64,000 bases of DNA from CADEED01 sp036677145 (GTDB lineage: Bacteria > Pseudomonadota > Gammaproteobacteria > Steroidobacterales > Steroidobacteraceae): assembly GCA_036677145.1 (NCBI GenBank), contig JAKFFF010000011.1, forward strand, positions 132,482-196,481, given 5' to 3'. Shown one piece after another: positions 1-7,453 of this stretch. The notes beneath the pieces are model-generated. The model had not been told where the DNA came from and did no database searches. It saw only the letters and a program-made list of their open reading frames with translations. How positions within the stretch are numbered: the stretch's first letter is position 1; every line of letters starts with the position of its first letter. Position numbers and translations under genes: made by a program.

Positions 1-511
1 ACCGCGTGACCGCGGCTGCGAGTGCGAGAACAAACGCGCTCGCGGCCGCGACGCCGATGAGATAGCCCACGCCCGCGGACGCGGCGATTGCGCGTTCGCC
101 ATGCGCGAAGCCGTGGAAGAACGCGAAGAATGAGGCCAGCGCGATGATGCCGGCCGCGAGATATCGCGGCGGCGCTTTCGGCAGCACGATGGCAAGCAGC
201 GCGCAGACGCCGATCGACACGATCAGCAGCGGCCGCACCGGCGGCAGCTCGATGCCCGCGAACCCCGCGGCCGCGCCCACGATCAGTAAACCCATCCATG
301 CGCCCAGCAATGCGAACATTGCGCGCCCACCGAGCCGTCCCGCGAGGATGCCGACGGCCGCCAGCGCGAGCAGGTGATCGATTCCGCTGAACGGATGCGC
401 CAGGCCCTGTGTGAATCCGGCGTGTTCCGCGTGGCCGGGATGCGCGTAGGCGAGTGCCGGCAGAAATGCCGCGGCGGTGAGGGCGTATGCGAGCGAGTGT
501 CTGCGTGTCAT
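1..511 (-). CDS. hupE: HupE/UreJ-family nickel permease, 3' end cut by window
   Basis: The minus strand is open from an ATG at 511 to the window edge (170 codons, no stop). The protein begins with a signal-like hydrophobic stretch ending ALAYAHPGHAEH, followed by the family hallmark HPFSGIDHLLA and, later, HGFAHGE. Successive hydrophobic segments fit a six- to seven-helix membrane protein. HupE/UreJ proteins take up nickel for hydrogenase or urease; with ureG diverging 126 bp away and a urease operon downstream, supply of Ni to urease is the likely role. The histidine-rich start of the mature protein is typical of the family. The C-terminal end lies outside the window. A second ATG at 515 is in another frame and was not used. 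Confidence 0.85.
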   Translation of the reverse strand, partial: MTRRHSLAYALTAAAFLPALAYAHPGHAEHAGFTQGLAHPFSGIDHLLALAAVGILAGRLGGRAMFALLGAWMGLLIVGAAAGFAGIELPPVRPLLIVSIGVCALLAIVLPKAPPRYLAAGIIALASFFAFFHGFAHGERAIAASAGVGYLIGVAAASAFVLALAAAVTR

Positions 512-637
512 GCATCCAGCGTACCGCAACTCCCATGTTCCGGGGACGGGGGCGATCCCGCTCCGCGTATAAGTCATTTGACGCAGATGTGTCCCGTCAC
601 GGGCATCGGAGTGCGGCGCACAGTATGATCCGGCGCA

Positions 638-1255
638 ATGAATACCAGACCTGATGTATTGCGAGTGGGCGTGGGCGGTCCTGTCGGTTCCGGCAAGACC
701 GCGCTCGTCGATGCGTTGTGCAAGAGCATGCGCGATGAATTCAATATTGCCGTGGTCACCAACGACATCTATACGAAGGAAGATCAGGAGTTCCTGATCC
801 GCAGCAAGGCGCTCGCGCCCGAGCGGATCCGTGGCGTCGAAACCGGCGGCTGCCCGCACACAGCGATCCGTGAAGACGCATCGATGAATCTCGCCGCCAT
901 CGATCAGCTCATGCACGATTTCGAAGGGCTCGACCTGATCATCGTCGAGAGCGGCGGTGACAACCTGGCCGCCACTTTCAGCCCGGAACTCTCGGACCTG
1001 ACGATCTATGTGATCGACGTGGCCGCGGGCGACAAGATTCCGCGCAAGGGCGGGCCCGGGATCATGAAAAGCGATCTGCTGATCATCAACAAGATCGATC
1101 TGGCACCCCACGTCGGGGCGTCACTCGAAGTCATGGATCGCGATGCGCGCCGGATGCGGGGCGAAAGGCCCTTTGTATTCACGAACCTGAAGACTGGACA
1201 AGGTCTCGACGAGGTCGTCCGGTTCATCTCGCAGCAGGGGATGCTCGAGCACTGA
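638..1255 (+). CDS. ureG: urease accessory GTPase UreG
   Basis: A 205-residue SIMIBI-class GTPase that, with UreD/UreF and UreE, drives GTP-dependent loading of two nickel ions into urease. The P-loop GGPVGSGKT is at residues 13-21, the invariant metal-binding Cys-Pro-His (C72-P73-H74) follows, then ESGGDN near 104 and the guanine-specificity motif NKID near 151. Length and N-terminus match the family. It stands apart from the other urease genes: ureDABCEF lie 16.6 kb downstream on the same strand. A perfect 8-bp inverted repeat (1255-1262/1266-1273) follows the stop codon, but it has no T-tract and is only a possible terminator. Confidence 0.97.
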   Translation: MNTRPDVLRVGVGGPVGSGKTALVDALCKSMRDEFNIAVVTNDIYTKEDQEFLIRSKALAPERIRGVETGGCPHTAIREDASMNLAAIDQLMHDFEGLDLIIVESGGDNLAATFSPELSDLTIYVIDVAAGDKIPRKGGPGIMKSDLLIINKIDLAPHVGASLEVMDRDARRMRGERPFVFTNLKTGQGLDEVVRFISQQGMLEH

Positions 1256-1315
1256 TCCGCGGGCGCCGCGGATGCGGCGCTTGTTGACCCCGGTAGTTGG
1301 GCGCAAGATGACCTC

Positions 1316-3373
1316 ATGGGTAATGGGGGCGCCCGGGCTTTTGGCATGCAGGCCATCGAATGGCCGCCCTGGCGCAAACTCATCCCTTCCACGCTGCTGC
1401 GCAATCTCGTCGGCTTCAGCGTGTTCCTGCTGGCGTACCTGGCGGCGTTCCACTACTCGCTGGCTTTCAGCACGTCGGCGACCGCGCCATTCTGGTTTCC
1501 GGATTCGGTCCTGTTGTGCGCGCTGCTGTCCACGCGCCGTTCCTGGTGGTGGGCGTTATTGCTCAGCATCATCCCCATCCGGGTTTTCGTCGAGGTGTAT
1601 CCGGGCCTTCCCCTGTGGTTCGACGTCTCGATGTTTCTCGCGGACGCGGCCAAGGCGGTGCTCTCCGCGTGGTTGCTGCAACGGTTTCTCGCCGACCCGA
1701 TTCGTTTCAATTCGCTGCGCGACGTCGGGGTCTATTTCTTTTTCGTCGTGATGCTGTTGCCGATGCTGAGTGCGCTGGGTGGCGCCGCCGCGCTCCGCGG
1801 CATCGGCTACGAATACGGGCCGACCTTCGAGAGCTGGTTCCTCGGCGACGCGATGGCCAGCGTCATCGTCACGCCGGTGTTTTTTTACTGGGTGCTGCGG
1901 CCACCGAATCCGCGCACGTTCAGCGTGCCGCGCGTGCTCGAAGCCGTGGTGCTCACGGTCGGGCTGTTGCTGAGTCTGCAATGGGCATTCGAGCCGGCGA
2001 TGAACACGCGCGAATTCACGGAAGCGCGCTACTACATGCCGGTGTTGTTCATCGGCTGGGCAGCCATCCGCTTCCGCATGTCCGGGGCAACGGGAGCGGT
2101 CGCGTTTCTCACGGTGTTCGCAATCGGCGCCGCGCTCGAACGTTCGGGTGCGTTCGCCGATCTCTCGGAAAACGAGGCGGCGAGCCAGCTGCAGCATTTC
2201 CTGTTGCTGCGCGCCGCGCCGCTGTATCTCGCGGCGGTGCTGATCGAGCAGGCCGTGAGGGTCGGCAACTCGTTGCGCGAAAGCGAGCAGCGGTACCGCG
2301 ATGTCGTCGAAAGCCAGTCGGGATTCGTGTGCCGGATGTTGCGCGATACGACCCTGACTTTCGTGAACACGGCATATTGCCGCTTCCAGCACCAGCCGCG
2401 CGAGCAGTTGCTCGGACGCAAACTGCTGGACCTGCTGCCCGCGAACTCGCAGCACCTGGCGCACGAGGCCATCGAGCGCGCCATCGCGCACACGGAACTC
2501 AGCTCATGGGAATGCGAAGTGGAGCATCTCGATGGCTCGCGCGGCTGGCAGCACTGGGTCTGCCACGCGATCGACGCGGAGGGTGAGGGACCGCGCGAAT
2601 TGCAGGTGATCGGCCAGGACATCACCGACCGCAAACGAGCCGAGGAATCCGGCCGGCGGCTCGCGCATGCGACGCGCTTCGCCGCGGTCGGCGAGTTGAC
2701 GGCCATGGTCGCGCACGAAATCAATCAGCCGCTCACGGCGATTCTCAGCAACGCCGAGGCGGGTGAGCTGCTGCTCAAATCCGCGCAGCCGCCCCTCGAA
2801 GACATCCGTGAAATCCTGGCCGATATCCGCAAGGACGATCTGCGCGCCGACGCGGCCATTCGCGGAATTCGCGCACTGTTGCAGCGGCGCGAGTTCCAGC
2901 CGGGTCCGGTGAATGTCAATGACATGGTGGCGCACGTGCTCAGACTCATTGCCGGAGATGCGCTTTACCGGCGCGTCAAGGTGCGACGCGATCTGGCGGC
3001 GGACCTGCCGATCGTGATCGGCGATGCCGTGCACATCGAGCAGGTGCTCGTCATCCTGATCGTCAACGGCATGGACGCGATGAAGGACACGCCGGAGCCG
3101 GCGCGCGAAATCACGGTCAGCACGCGCCGCGCGGACGCGGCGCACGTTGAAGTCGCGGTGCGCGATCGGGGCCACGGTATTGCGGAAAAGGACATGCCGC
3201 AGCTCTTCGATTCCTTCTTCACGACCAAGGCTGACGGCATGGGACTGGGCCTGTCGATCGCGCGCTCGATGATCGCCGTGCATGGCGGTCGGATCTGGGC
3301 GGAAAACGCACCCGATGGCGGCGCGGTGTTCCGCTTCACCTTGTCCGAGGAACGCGCGCCGCCCAATGCATGA
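1316..3373 (+). CDS. MASE1 membrane sensor histidine kinase with PAS domain
   Basis: A 685-residue membrane kinase. Residues about 25-310 form a series of hydrophobic helices with the MASE1-like motif FWFPDSVLLCALL. A PAS domain follows at about 318-440 ending in the usual DITDRK. The dimerisation/phosphoacceptor box is VAHEINQPLTAI with His467; the ATP-binding domain shows an N-box near residue 584, DRGHGIAEKD (G1) and GMGLGLSIAR (G2). The H-box is of the FixL/DctB type. MASE1 is a membrane sensory domain of unknown ligand. No response regulator is adjacent on this strand, so it is an orphan or uses a distant partner. The start is uncertain: no good Shine-Dalgarno precedes ATG 1316, and ATG 1346 is an alternative. 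Confidence 0.88.
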   Translation: MGNGGARAFGMQAIEWPPWRKLIPSTLLRNLVGFSVFLLAYLAAFHYSLAFSTSATAPFWFPDSVLLCALLSTRRSWWWALLLSIIPIRVFVEVYPGLPLWFDVSMFLADAAKAVLSAWLLQRFLADPIRFNSLRDVGVYFFFVVMLLPMLSALGGAAALRGIGYEYGPTFESWFLGDAMASVIVTPVFFYWVLRPPNPRTFSVPRVLEAVVLTVGLLLSLQWAFEPAMNTREFTEARYYMPVLFIGWAAIRFRMSGATGAVAFLTVFAIGAALERSGAFADLSENEAASQLQHFLLLRAAPLYLAAVLIEQAVRVGNSLRESEQRYRDVVESQSGFVCRMLRDTTLTFVNTAYCRFQHQPREQLLGRKLLDLLPANSQHLAHEAIERAIAHTELSSWECEVEHLDGSRGWQHWVCHAIDAEGEGPRELQVIGQDITDRKRAEESGRRLAHATRFAAVGELTAMVAHEINQPLTAILSNAEAGELLLKSAQPPLEDIREILADIRKDDLRADAAIRGIRALLQRREFQPGPVNVNDMVAHVLRLIAGDALYRRVKVRRDLAADLPIVIGDAVHIEQVLVILIVNGMDAMKDTPEPAREITVSTRRADAAHVEVAVRDRGHGIAEKDMPQLFDSFFTTKADGMGLGLSIARSMIAVHGGRIWAENAPDGGAVFRFTLSEERAPPNA

Positions 3374-3423
3374 ATCGAGCGGCGCGGCGGCGCGACTCGC
3401 ATTCAAGGGCTACCATTGCCGGG

Positions 3424-4452
3424 ATGCCCGTCATGCGCAAACTCATCTGCTTCATCGGATCGCTCGTGCTGGTCGCGGCGGCGTTTGCCCAGCAGGCGCC
3501 GGACACCGAACCGATGGAGGAAGTCGTCGTTACCGGCGAGTTTCCGGGGCCCGGCATGTGGAAGGTGACCCGGGCCGACGATCCGGCCGCACACGCGTTG
3601 TGGATCGTTGGAGATCCTCCGCCGCTGCCCAAACGCATGCGCTGGAAATCGCGCGAAGTCGAAGCGGTGGTCGTGAGTGCGCAGGAAATCCTGCTCGACT
3701 CGACAGTGACCATGGAACCGGACGAGAAGATCGGCTTTTTCCGCGGCATGACGCTCGTGCCCGCGATGCTCAGGGCGCGCAAGAATCCCGAAGAAGCGAC
3801 TCTCGAAGAACTGCTGCCGCCGGACCTGTACGCGCGCTGGCGCGTGCAAAAGGCGCGCTTCCTCGGGCGCGAGAAAGGCGTCGAAGAATGGCGGCCCTTG
3901 TTTGCCGCCGACAAGTTGCGGCGCGCGGCGATCGATGATCTGGACTTGCGCGAGAGCGGGATGGTCTGGGACGCGGTGAGCAAGATCGCGAAGCAGCACA
4001 AGAAAAAGATCACCTCGCCGAATTACAAGTTCACTTTCAAACGCAGCGAAGTGCGCGAAAAGCTCAAGGAGTTCTCGCGCGAATCGCTGGCCGACGTGGA
4101 GTGTTTCTCCACCATGCTCGACTACACCGAAGCCTTGTCGCGCACCGAGACGGAGTCGGCCCGCGCGCAGGCGTGGTCCACGGGCAACATCGCCGCGCTC
4201 GAGGCATTGCCGCAACTGCCGAATCCAGGCCTGCCGTGCGCGATGGCGGTGCTGAACTCGCAGGTGGCCCATGACGTGTTTCCGGCGGACATCCGCGAGC
4301 GATTGCGCGTCCTGTGGCTCGAGGCGGCGGCGCGGAGCCTGGCGGCGAATCAAACTACTTTCGCGATCGTGCCGCTGCGCAAGTTGCTCGGTGACGACGG
4401 TTATCTTTCGGCGTTGCGGGCCAAGGGCTTCCTCGTGCAGGCGCCGCGCTAG
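3424..4452 (+). CDS. TraB/GumN-family exported protein
   Basis: About 342 residues. An open frame exists upstream to 3370, but the signal peptide MRKLICFIGSLVLVAAAFAQ points to ATG 3424 or 3433. The segment PGPGMWKVTRADDPAAHALW followed by PLPKRMRWKSREVE fits the opening of TraB/GumN proteins (plasmid-pheromone and xanthan-cluster relatives, proposed metalloprotease/erythromycin-esterase-like fold). No established biochemical role is known. The mature N-terminus carries EEVVVTG, a motif usual in TonB-dependent receptors. The upstream open frame overlaps the end of the kinase gene by a few bases but the chosen start leaves about 50 bp between them. Family assignment is by recall of the motif pattern. 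Confidence 0.7.
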   Translation: MPVMRKLICFIGSLVLVAAAFAQQAPDTEPMEEVVVTGEFPGPGMWKVTRADDPAAHALWIVGDPPPLPKRMRWKSREVEAVVVSAQEILLDSTVTMEPDEKIGFFRGMTLVPAMLRARKNPEEATLEELLPPDLYARWRVQKARFLGREKGVEEWRPLFAADKLRRAAIDDLDLRESGMVWDAVSKIAKQHKKKITSPNYKFTFKRSEVREKLKEFSRESLADVECFSTMLDYTEALSRTETESARAQAWSTGNIAALEALPQLPNPGLPCAMAVLNSQVAHDVFPADIRERLRVLWLEAAARSLAANQTTFAIVPLRKLLGDDGYLSALRAKGFLVQAPR

Positions 4453-4483
4453 CGGCGTACGATCCCTGCCGTATGGGGCGCGT

Positions 4484-5641
4484 ATGAACAAGATCGCCAT
4501 TGATGCAGCGCACGAACTACTGCCGCTGATTTCCCGTCTGCGGGACACAACCGAGAGCGAGCGGCGCCTGGCGCGGCCCATTGTCGACGCATTGATCGCC
4601 ACGCGCCTGTGCCGCGCCGCGATTCCAGAGGATCTCGGGGGACTGGCGCTCCCAACAATCGATTCGTTGACGATTTATGAAGCGCTGGCGCGTGCGGAGG
4701 CGTCGGTCGCGTGGATCGTGTGGAACAACGCGTTGCCGTCGTTCTTCGGACGATTTCTCGCGCCGGCCGCGCGCGCCGAAATCTTCGGCGAGCCACGCTG
4801 GCTGTACGCGGGCTCCACGCGCCCCAGCGGCCGCGCCGGGATCGAAGCGGATGGTTACCGCGTGTCGGGCCGCTGGGCGCTCGTGTCTGGGTGCGAGCTC
4901 GCGGAGTGGATCGCGGTGCGCTGCATGATCGAGGAAAATGGCGCGCCGCGCATGTTGATGCCCGGCGTACCCGAGTTGCGGATGGTCTATCTACGCCGCG
5001 GAGAGTTCGAGATCCTCGATACCTGGCACACCGGTGGTCTGCGCGGCAGCGGCAGTCATGACATCGTCGTGAACGCGAAGGTCGTGCCGCGGCGCTTCAC
5101 CTGTTCGCCGCTCGATGGCAGCTCGCTCGATGGAACGCTGGGACGACTGCCGATCGTGTGCACCATGTCGGCCGGCTACGCGGCCCTGTTGCTCGGTCTC
5201 GGCGCCGCGGCGGTCGATGCGCTCATCGCGCTGTCGAAAAACAAGCCGGCCATCGATCCCGGTCCGTCGCTCAACGAACGGCCGGTCGTGCTCGCCGCCA
5301 TCGCCGAACACCAGGCGCGTCTCGATTCCGCGCGCGACTATCTGCATCGCTGCGTTGCGTACCAGTGGTCGCTCGTGGACGGTGGCGGCGCGGCGACTCT
5401 CGATTCCATCGCCGACATTTTCGGAGCCGCGCATCATGCGATGGCCCAAGTGCGCGCGGCGGTGAGTGCGATGTATGCGGCGGCCGGCGCCAGCTCGCTG
5501 TATACGAGCTCACCGCTCGAGCGCATTCATCGCGATCTGCATGCGATGAACGCGCACGTGATCGCGCAACCGATGTGGCTGGAGGATGTGGGCCGCGTGC
5601 GGCTCGGAATCAAGCCGCTCAATCCACTGTTCCTGATCTGA
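4484..5641 (+). CDS. acyl-CoA dehydrogenase-fold flavoprotein, HpaA/DszC-like
   Basis: A 385-residue protein with the acyl-CoA dehydrogenase fold: an N-terminal helical part with AIPEDLGGL near 45-55, the central beta region containing GYRVSGRWALVSGC near 125-138 and TWHTGGLRGSGSHDI near 185-200, and a helical C-terminal domain. The TxGLRGTGS-type segment is characteristic of flavin-dependent hydroxylases/monooxygenases and sulfur-group oxygenases in this superfamily (p-hydroxyphenylacetate hydroxylase C2, DszC). The substrate cannot be told. The usual catalytic Glu of true acyl-CoA dehydrogenases is not evident. ATG 4484 lies 31 bp after the preceding stop. The gene runs head to head at its 3' end into the convergent lipoprotein gene with no gap. 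Confidence 0.72.
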   Translation: MNKIAIDAAHELLPLISRLRDTTESERRLARPIVDALIATRLCRAAIPEDLGGLALPTIDSLTIYEALARAEASVAWIVWNNALPSFFGRFLAPAARAEIFGEPRWLYAGSTRPSGRAGIEADGYRVSGRWALVSGCELAEWIAVRCMIEENGAPRMLMPGVPELRMVYLRRGEFEILDTWHTGGLRGSGSHDIVVNAKVVPRRFTCSPLDGSSLDGTLGRLPIVCTMSAGYAALLLGLGAAAVDALIALSKNKPAIDPGPSLNERPVVLAAIAEHQARLDSARDYLHRCVAYQWSLVDGGGAATLDSIADIFGAAHHAMAQVRAAVSAMYAAAGASSLYTSSPLERIHRDLHAMNAHVIAQPMWLEDVGRVRLGIKPLNPLFLI

Positions 5642-6415
5642 CTACTCGGTTTTTTCGGCCTGGCCGCTGGGCTTGAGCTCGCCCGCGGCATCGGGTACCG
5701 AGCGGTGTGGGCGTGTCGCCTTGGCAACGGCCAGTGCTTCGGCCAGCAGCCGCGACCATCGGCCGAAGCTCATGCGCATCTCGTGGATGTTCGTTACCTT
5801 GTTCGCGGAGCGTACCTTCGCGCCGGGGTACAACCCGTTGCCGTAATTGTTCGCGACACTCAAGTCGCCGACGCTGTACAACTCGTTGCCATCGAACATG
5901 GCCACGCGCCCGATCAGGGTGCCGGTCTGCGCATCGCGCAGGTCGCCGATGATTTCCATTTTCACGGGGCCGGGCGTGTAGGTTTTCAACCCGGAGATCT
6001 CGCTGCCGGCCTCGGGCGCGGGAATGTCCAGGTCCACGATCCTGGGCACCACGATGATCACGTCGGAGTCCGGCGCATCGGCGAGCGCCCATTTGTCCTC
6101 GCCGATCATTCCCCGCAAGAATTCCTCGCGAAACACCGCCGACGTGTCCTGCTCGATACGCTTTGCTTCAGCGTCGGTAATCTCGGGATGGCTGCGCCGC
6201 CAGCCGCGTTTGAAGGCGACGGTCGGCGGTTCGAGGATGAGCCGCTTGTACTGGATGAACGCCGCATCCGGTTTGCGGTAGACGCCGCCGGATGCCCGCG
6301 AGGCGACCCGCACCAGGCCGTCGTCGGTGACTTCTTCCGGTCCGGGCAGCGCTCGGCAGCCCGCGGTCAACGAGCCGAATGCGAATGCCAATACGCCCAG
6401 GTGCCAGAGTTTCAT
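5642..6415 (-). CDS. DUF3313-like lipoprotein
   Basis: A 257-residue putative outer-membrane lipoprotein. The N-terminus has a short hydrophobic stretch and a lipobox (LTAGC) with the lipidated Cys at residue 20. The body has YKRLILEPPTVAF near 55-67, RIVDLDIPAP near 125 and a C-terminal WSRLLAEAL segment, the pattern of DUF3313 proteins, which are of unknown function. The last 30 residues are charged and low in complexity. Its stop codon directly abuts the stop of the convergent flavoprotein gene. It is downstream of the LuxR-type regulator on the same strand after a 99-bp gap, so co-transcription is possible but not shown. Confidence 0.7.
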   Translation of the reverse strand: MKLWHLGVLAFAFGSLTAGCRALPGPEEVTDDGLVRVASRASGGVYRKPDAAFIQYKRLILEPPTVAFKRGWRRSHPEITDAEAKRIEQDTSAVFREEFLRGMIGEDKWALADAPDSDVIIVVPRIVDLDIPAPEAGSEISGLKTYTPGPVKMEIIGDLRDAQTGTLIGRVAMFDGNELYSVGDLSVANNYGNGLYPGAKVRSANKVTNIHEMRMSFGRWSRLLAEALAVAKATRPHRSVPDAAGELKPSGQAEKTE

Positions 6416-6514
6416 GAACCACCCGCATTGACCGAGTGGCCCGATTCTAGCGCGCGCCCGAACAGCCGCGCCAAACGGGGTCGCCGGGACCTCGCACGCG
6501 CCCCCGCTGACCCG

Positions 6515-7453
6515 CTATCTGGACAGGGTCCGTACGGCTCGCGCGGCCGCCGAGGCGCGATTCTCGACGCCGAGCTTCACGAAGATCTGTTCGAGGTGTT
6601 TGTTCACCGTGCGCGGGCTGATGGCGAGGATTTCGCCGATCTCGCGGTTGGCCTTGCCGCGGCTGATCCACAACAGCACCTCGGATTCGCGCGAGGTCAG
6701 CGCCAGCGTCTGCTGCAGGCGTTGCTCGTCGGCCGTCGTGCTGAGTTCGGTGAGGCGGAACAGCAACTCGTCGGGTCCGATCGGCGCGAGCACGGAAATT
6801 TCGAGCTTGCGGCCGCCGGCGTCCACCAGCAGTCGCGCCTGCTGCTGCGCGCCTTCGGAGCGCAACTGCATGAGCTGCGTCATCACGCTCTGCGGCAGGC
6901 TTGCGCCGGAGGCATGCGAGGCGGGGAAAAGCTGCGCGAGCAGCTGCCGCGCCTTCGGCGTACACCACAGCAGCCGGCCGAGACGATCCGTGGCGAGCAG
7001 GAATCGCCCGGTGGCGTCGAGCGCGGCGCGCGAACCGGCCGCGGCGCGCGCGTTGGCCAGGTGCACGCGAATGCGCGCCAGCAATTCGTCGACGACAATC
7101 GGCTTGGTCACGTAGTCGACGCCGCCGGCGGCCAGGCCTTCGAGCACGCTTTCGGTCTCGGTGAGGCCGGTCATGAATATGACGGGCAGGTGCGCGAGCA
7201 TCCGCTCGCGTTTCATGCGCCGGCAGGTTTCGAATCCATTGAGTCCCGGCATCACCGCGTCCATCAGCACGAGATCGGGTGTGATCTGCTCGATCAGTTT
7301 CAGCGCGCTTTCGCCGTCGGTGGCGATGAGCACGGTGAAGCCGGCGTGATCGAGCGTGTCGGTGAGAAAGCCGAGCGTCTCGGGCGTGTCATCCACCACG
7401 AGGATGGTGTCGCGACGGACATCGTTCGCGCCATGTGAATTGAAGTCAGCCAT
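6515..7453 (-). CDS. response regulator, REC plus LuxR HTH
   Basis: A 312-residue response regulator. The receiver spans about 15-130, with the acidic pair DD at 21-22, phosphoacceptor Asp65 in LVLMDAVMPG, and the conserved Lys in VTKPI near 115. A PAS-like linker (RFLLATDRLGRLLWCTP) covers about 145-235. A C-terminal LuxR/NarL HTH is at about 245-312 (LTSRESEVLLWISRGK then ISPRTVNKHLEQIF). Its first 8 bases overlap the end of the NCS1-linked kinase gene, so the two are translationally coupled and probably cognate. The likely targets are the divergent porin-urt-ure operon or nitrogen-use genes elsewhere; this is inference from position. Confidence 0.92.
   Translation of the reverse strand: MADFNSHGANDVRRDTILVVDDTPETLGFLTDTLDHAGFTVLIATDGESALKLIEQITPDLVLMDAVMPGLNGFETCRRMKRERMLAHLPVIFMTGLTETESVLEGLAAGGVDYVTKPIVVDELLARIRVHLANARAAAGSRAALDATGRFLLATDRLGRLLWCTPKARQLLAQLFPASHASGASLPQSVMTQLMQLRSEGAQQQARLLVDAGGRKLEISVLAPIGPDELLFRLTELSTTADEQRLQQTLALTSRESEVLLWISRGKANREIGEILAISPRTVNKHLEQIFVKLGVENRASAAARAVRTLSR

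Noticed and set aside
512..637. Sigma-70 promoter using TTGACG (578) and TATGAT (624) for ureG
   Set aside because: The two hexamers are about 40 bp apart, too far to be one promoter, and neither has a partner at 16-18 bp.
5705..7438. 577-residue plus-strand frame across the lipoprotein and response regulator genes
   Set aside because: Antisense to DUF3313-like and REC-LuxR genes whose domains are clear; composition is that of a shadow frame.
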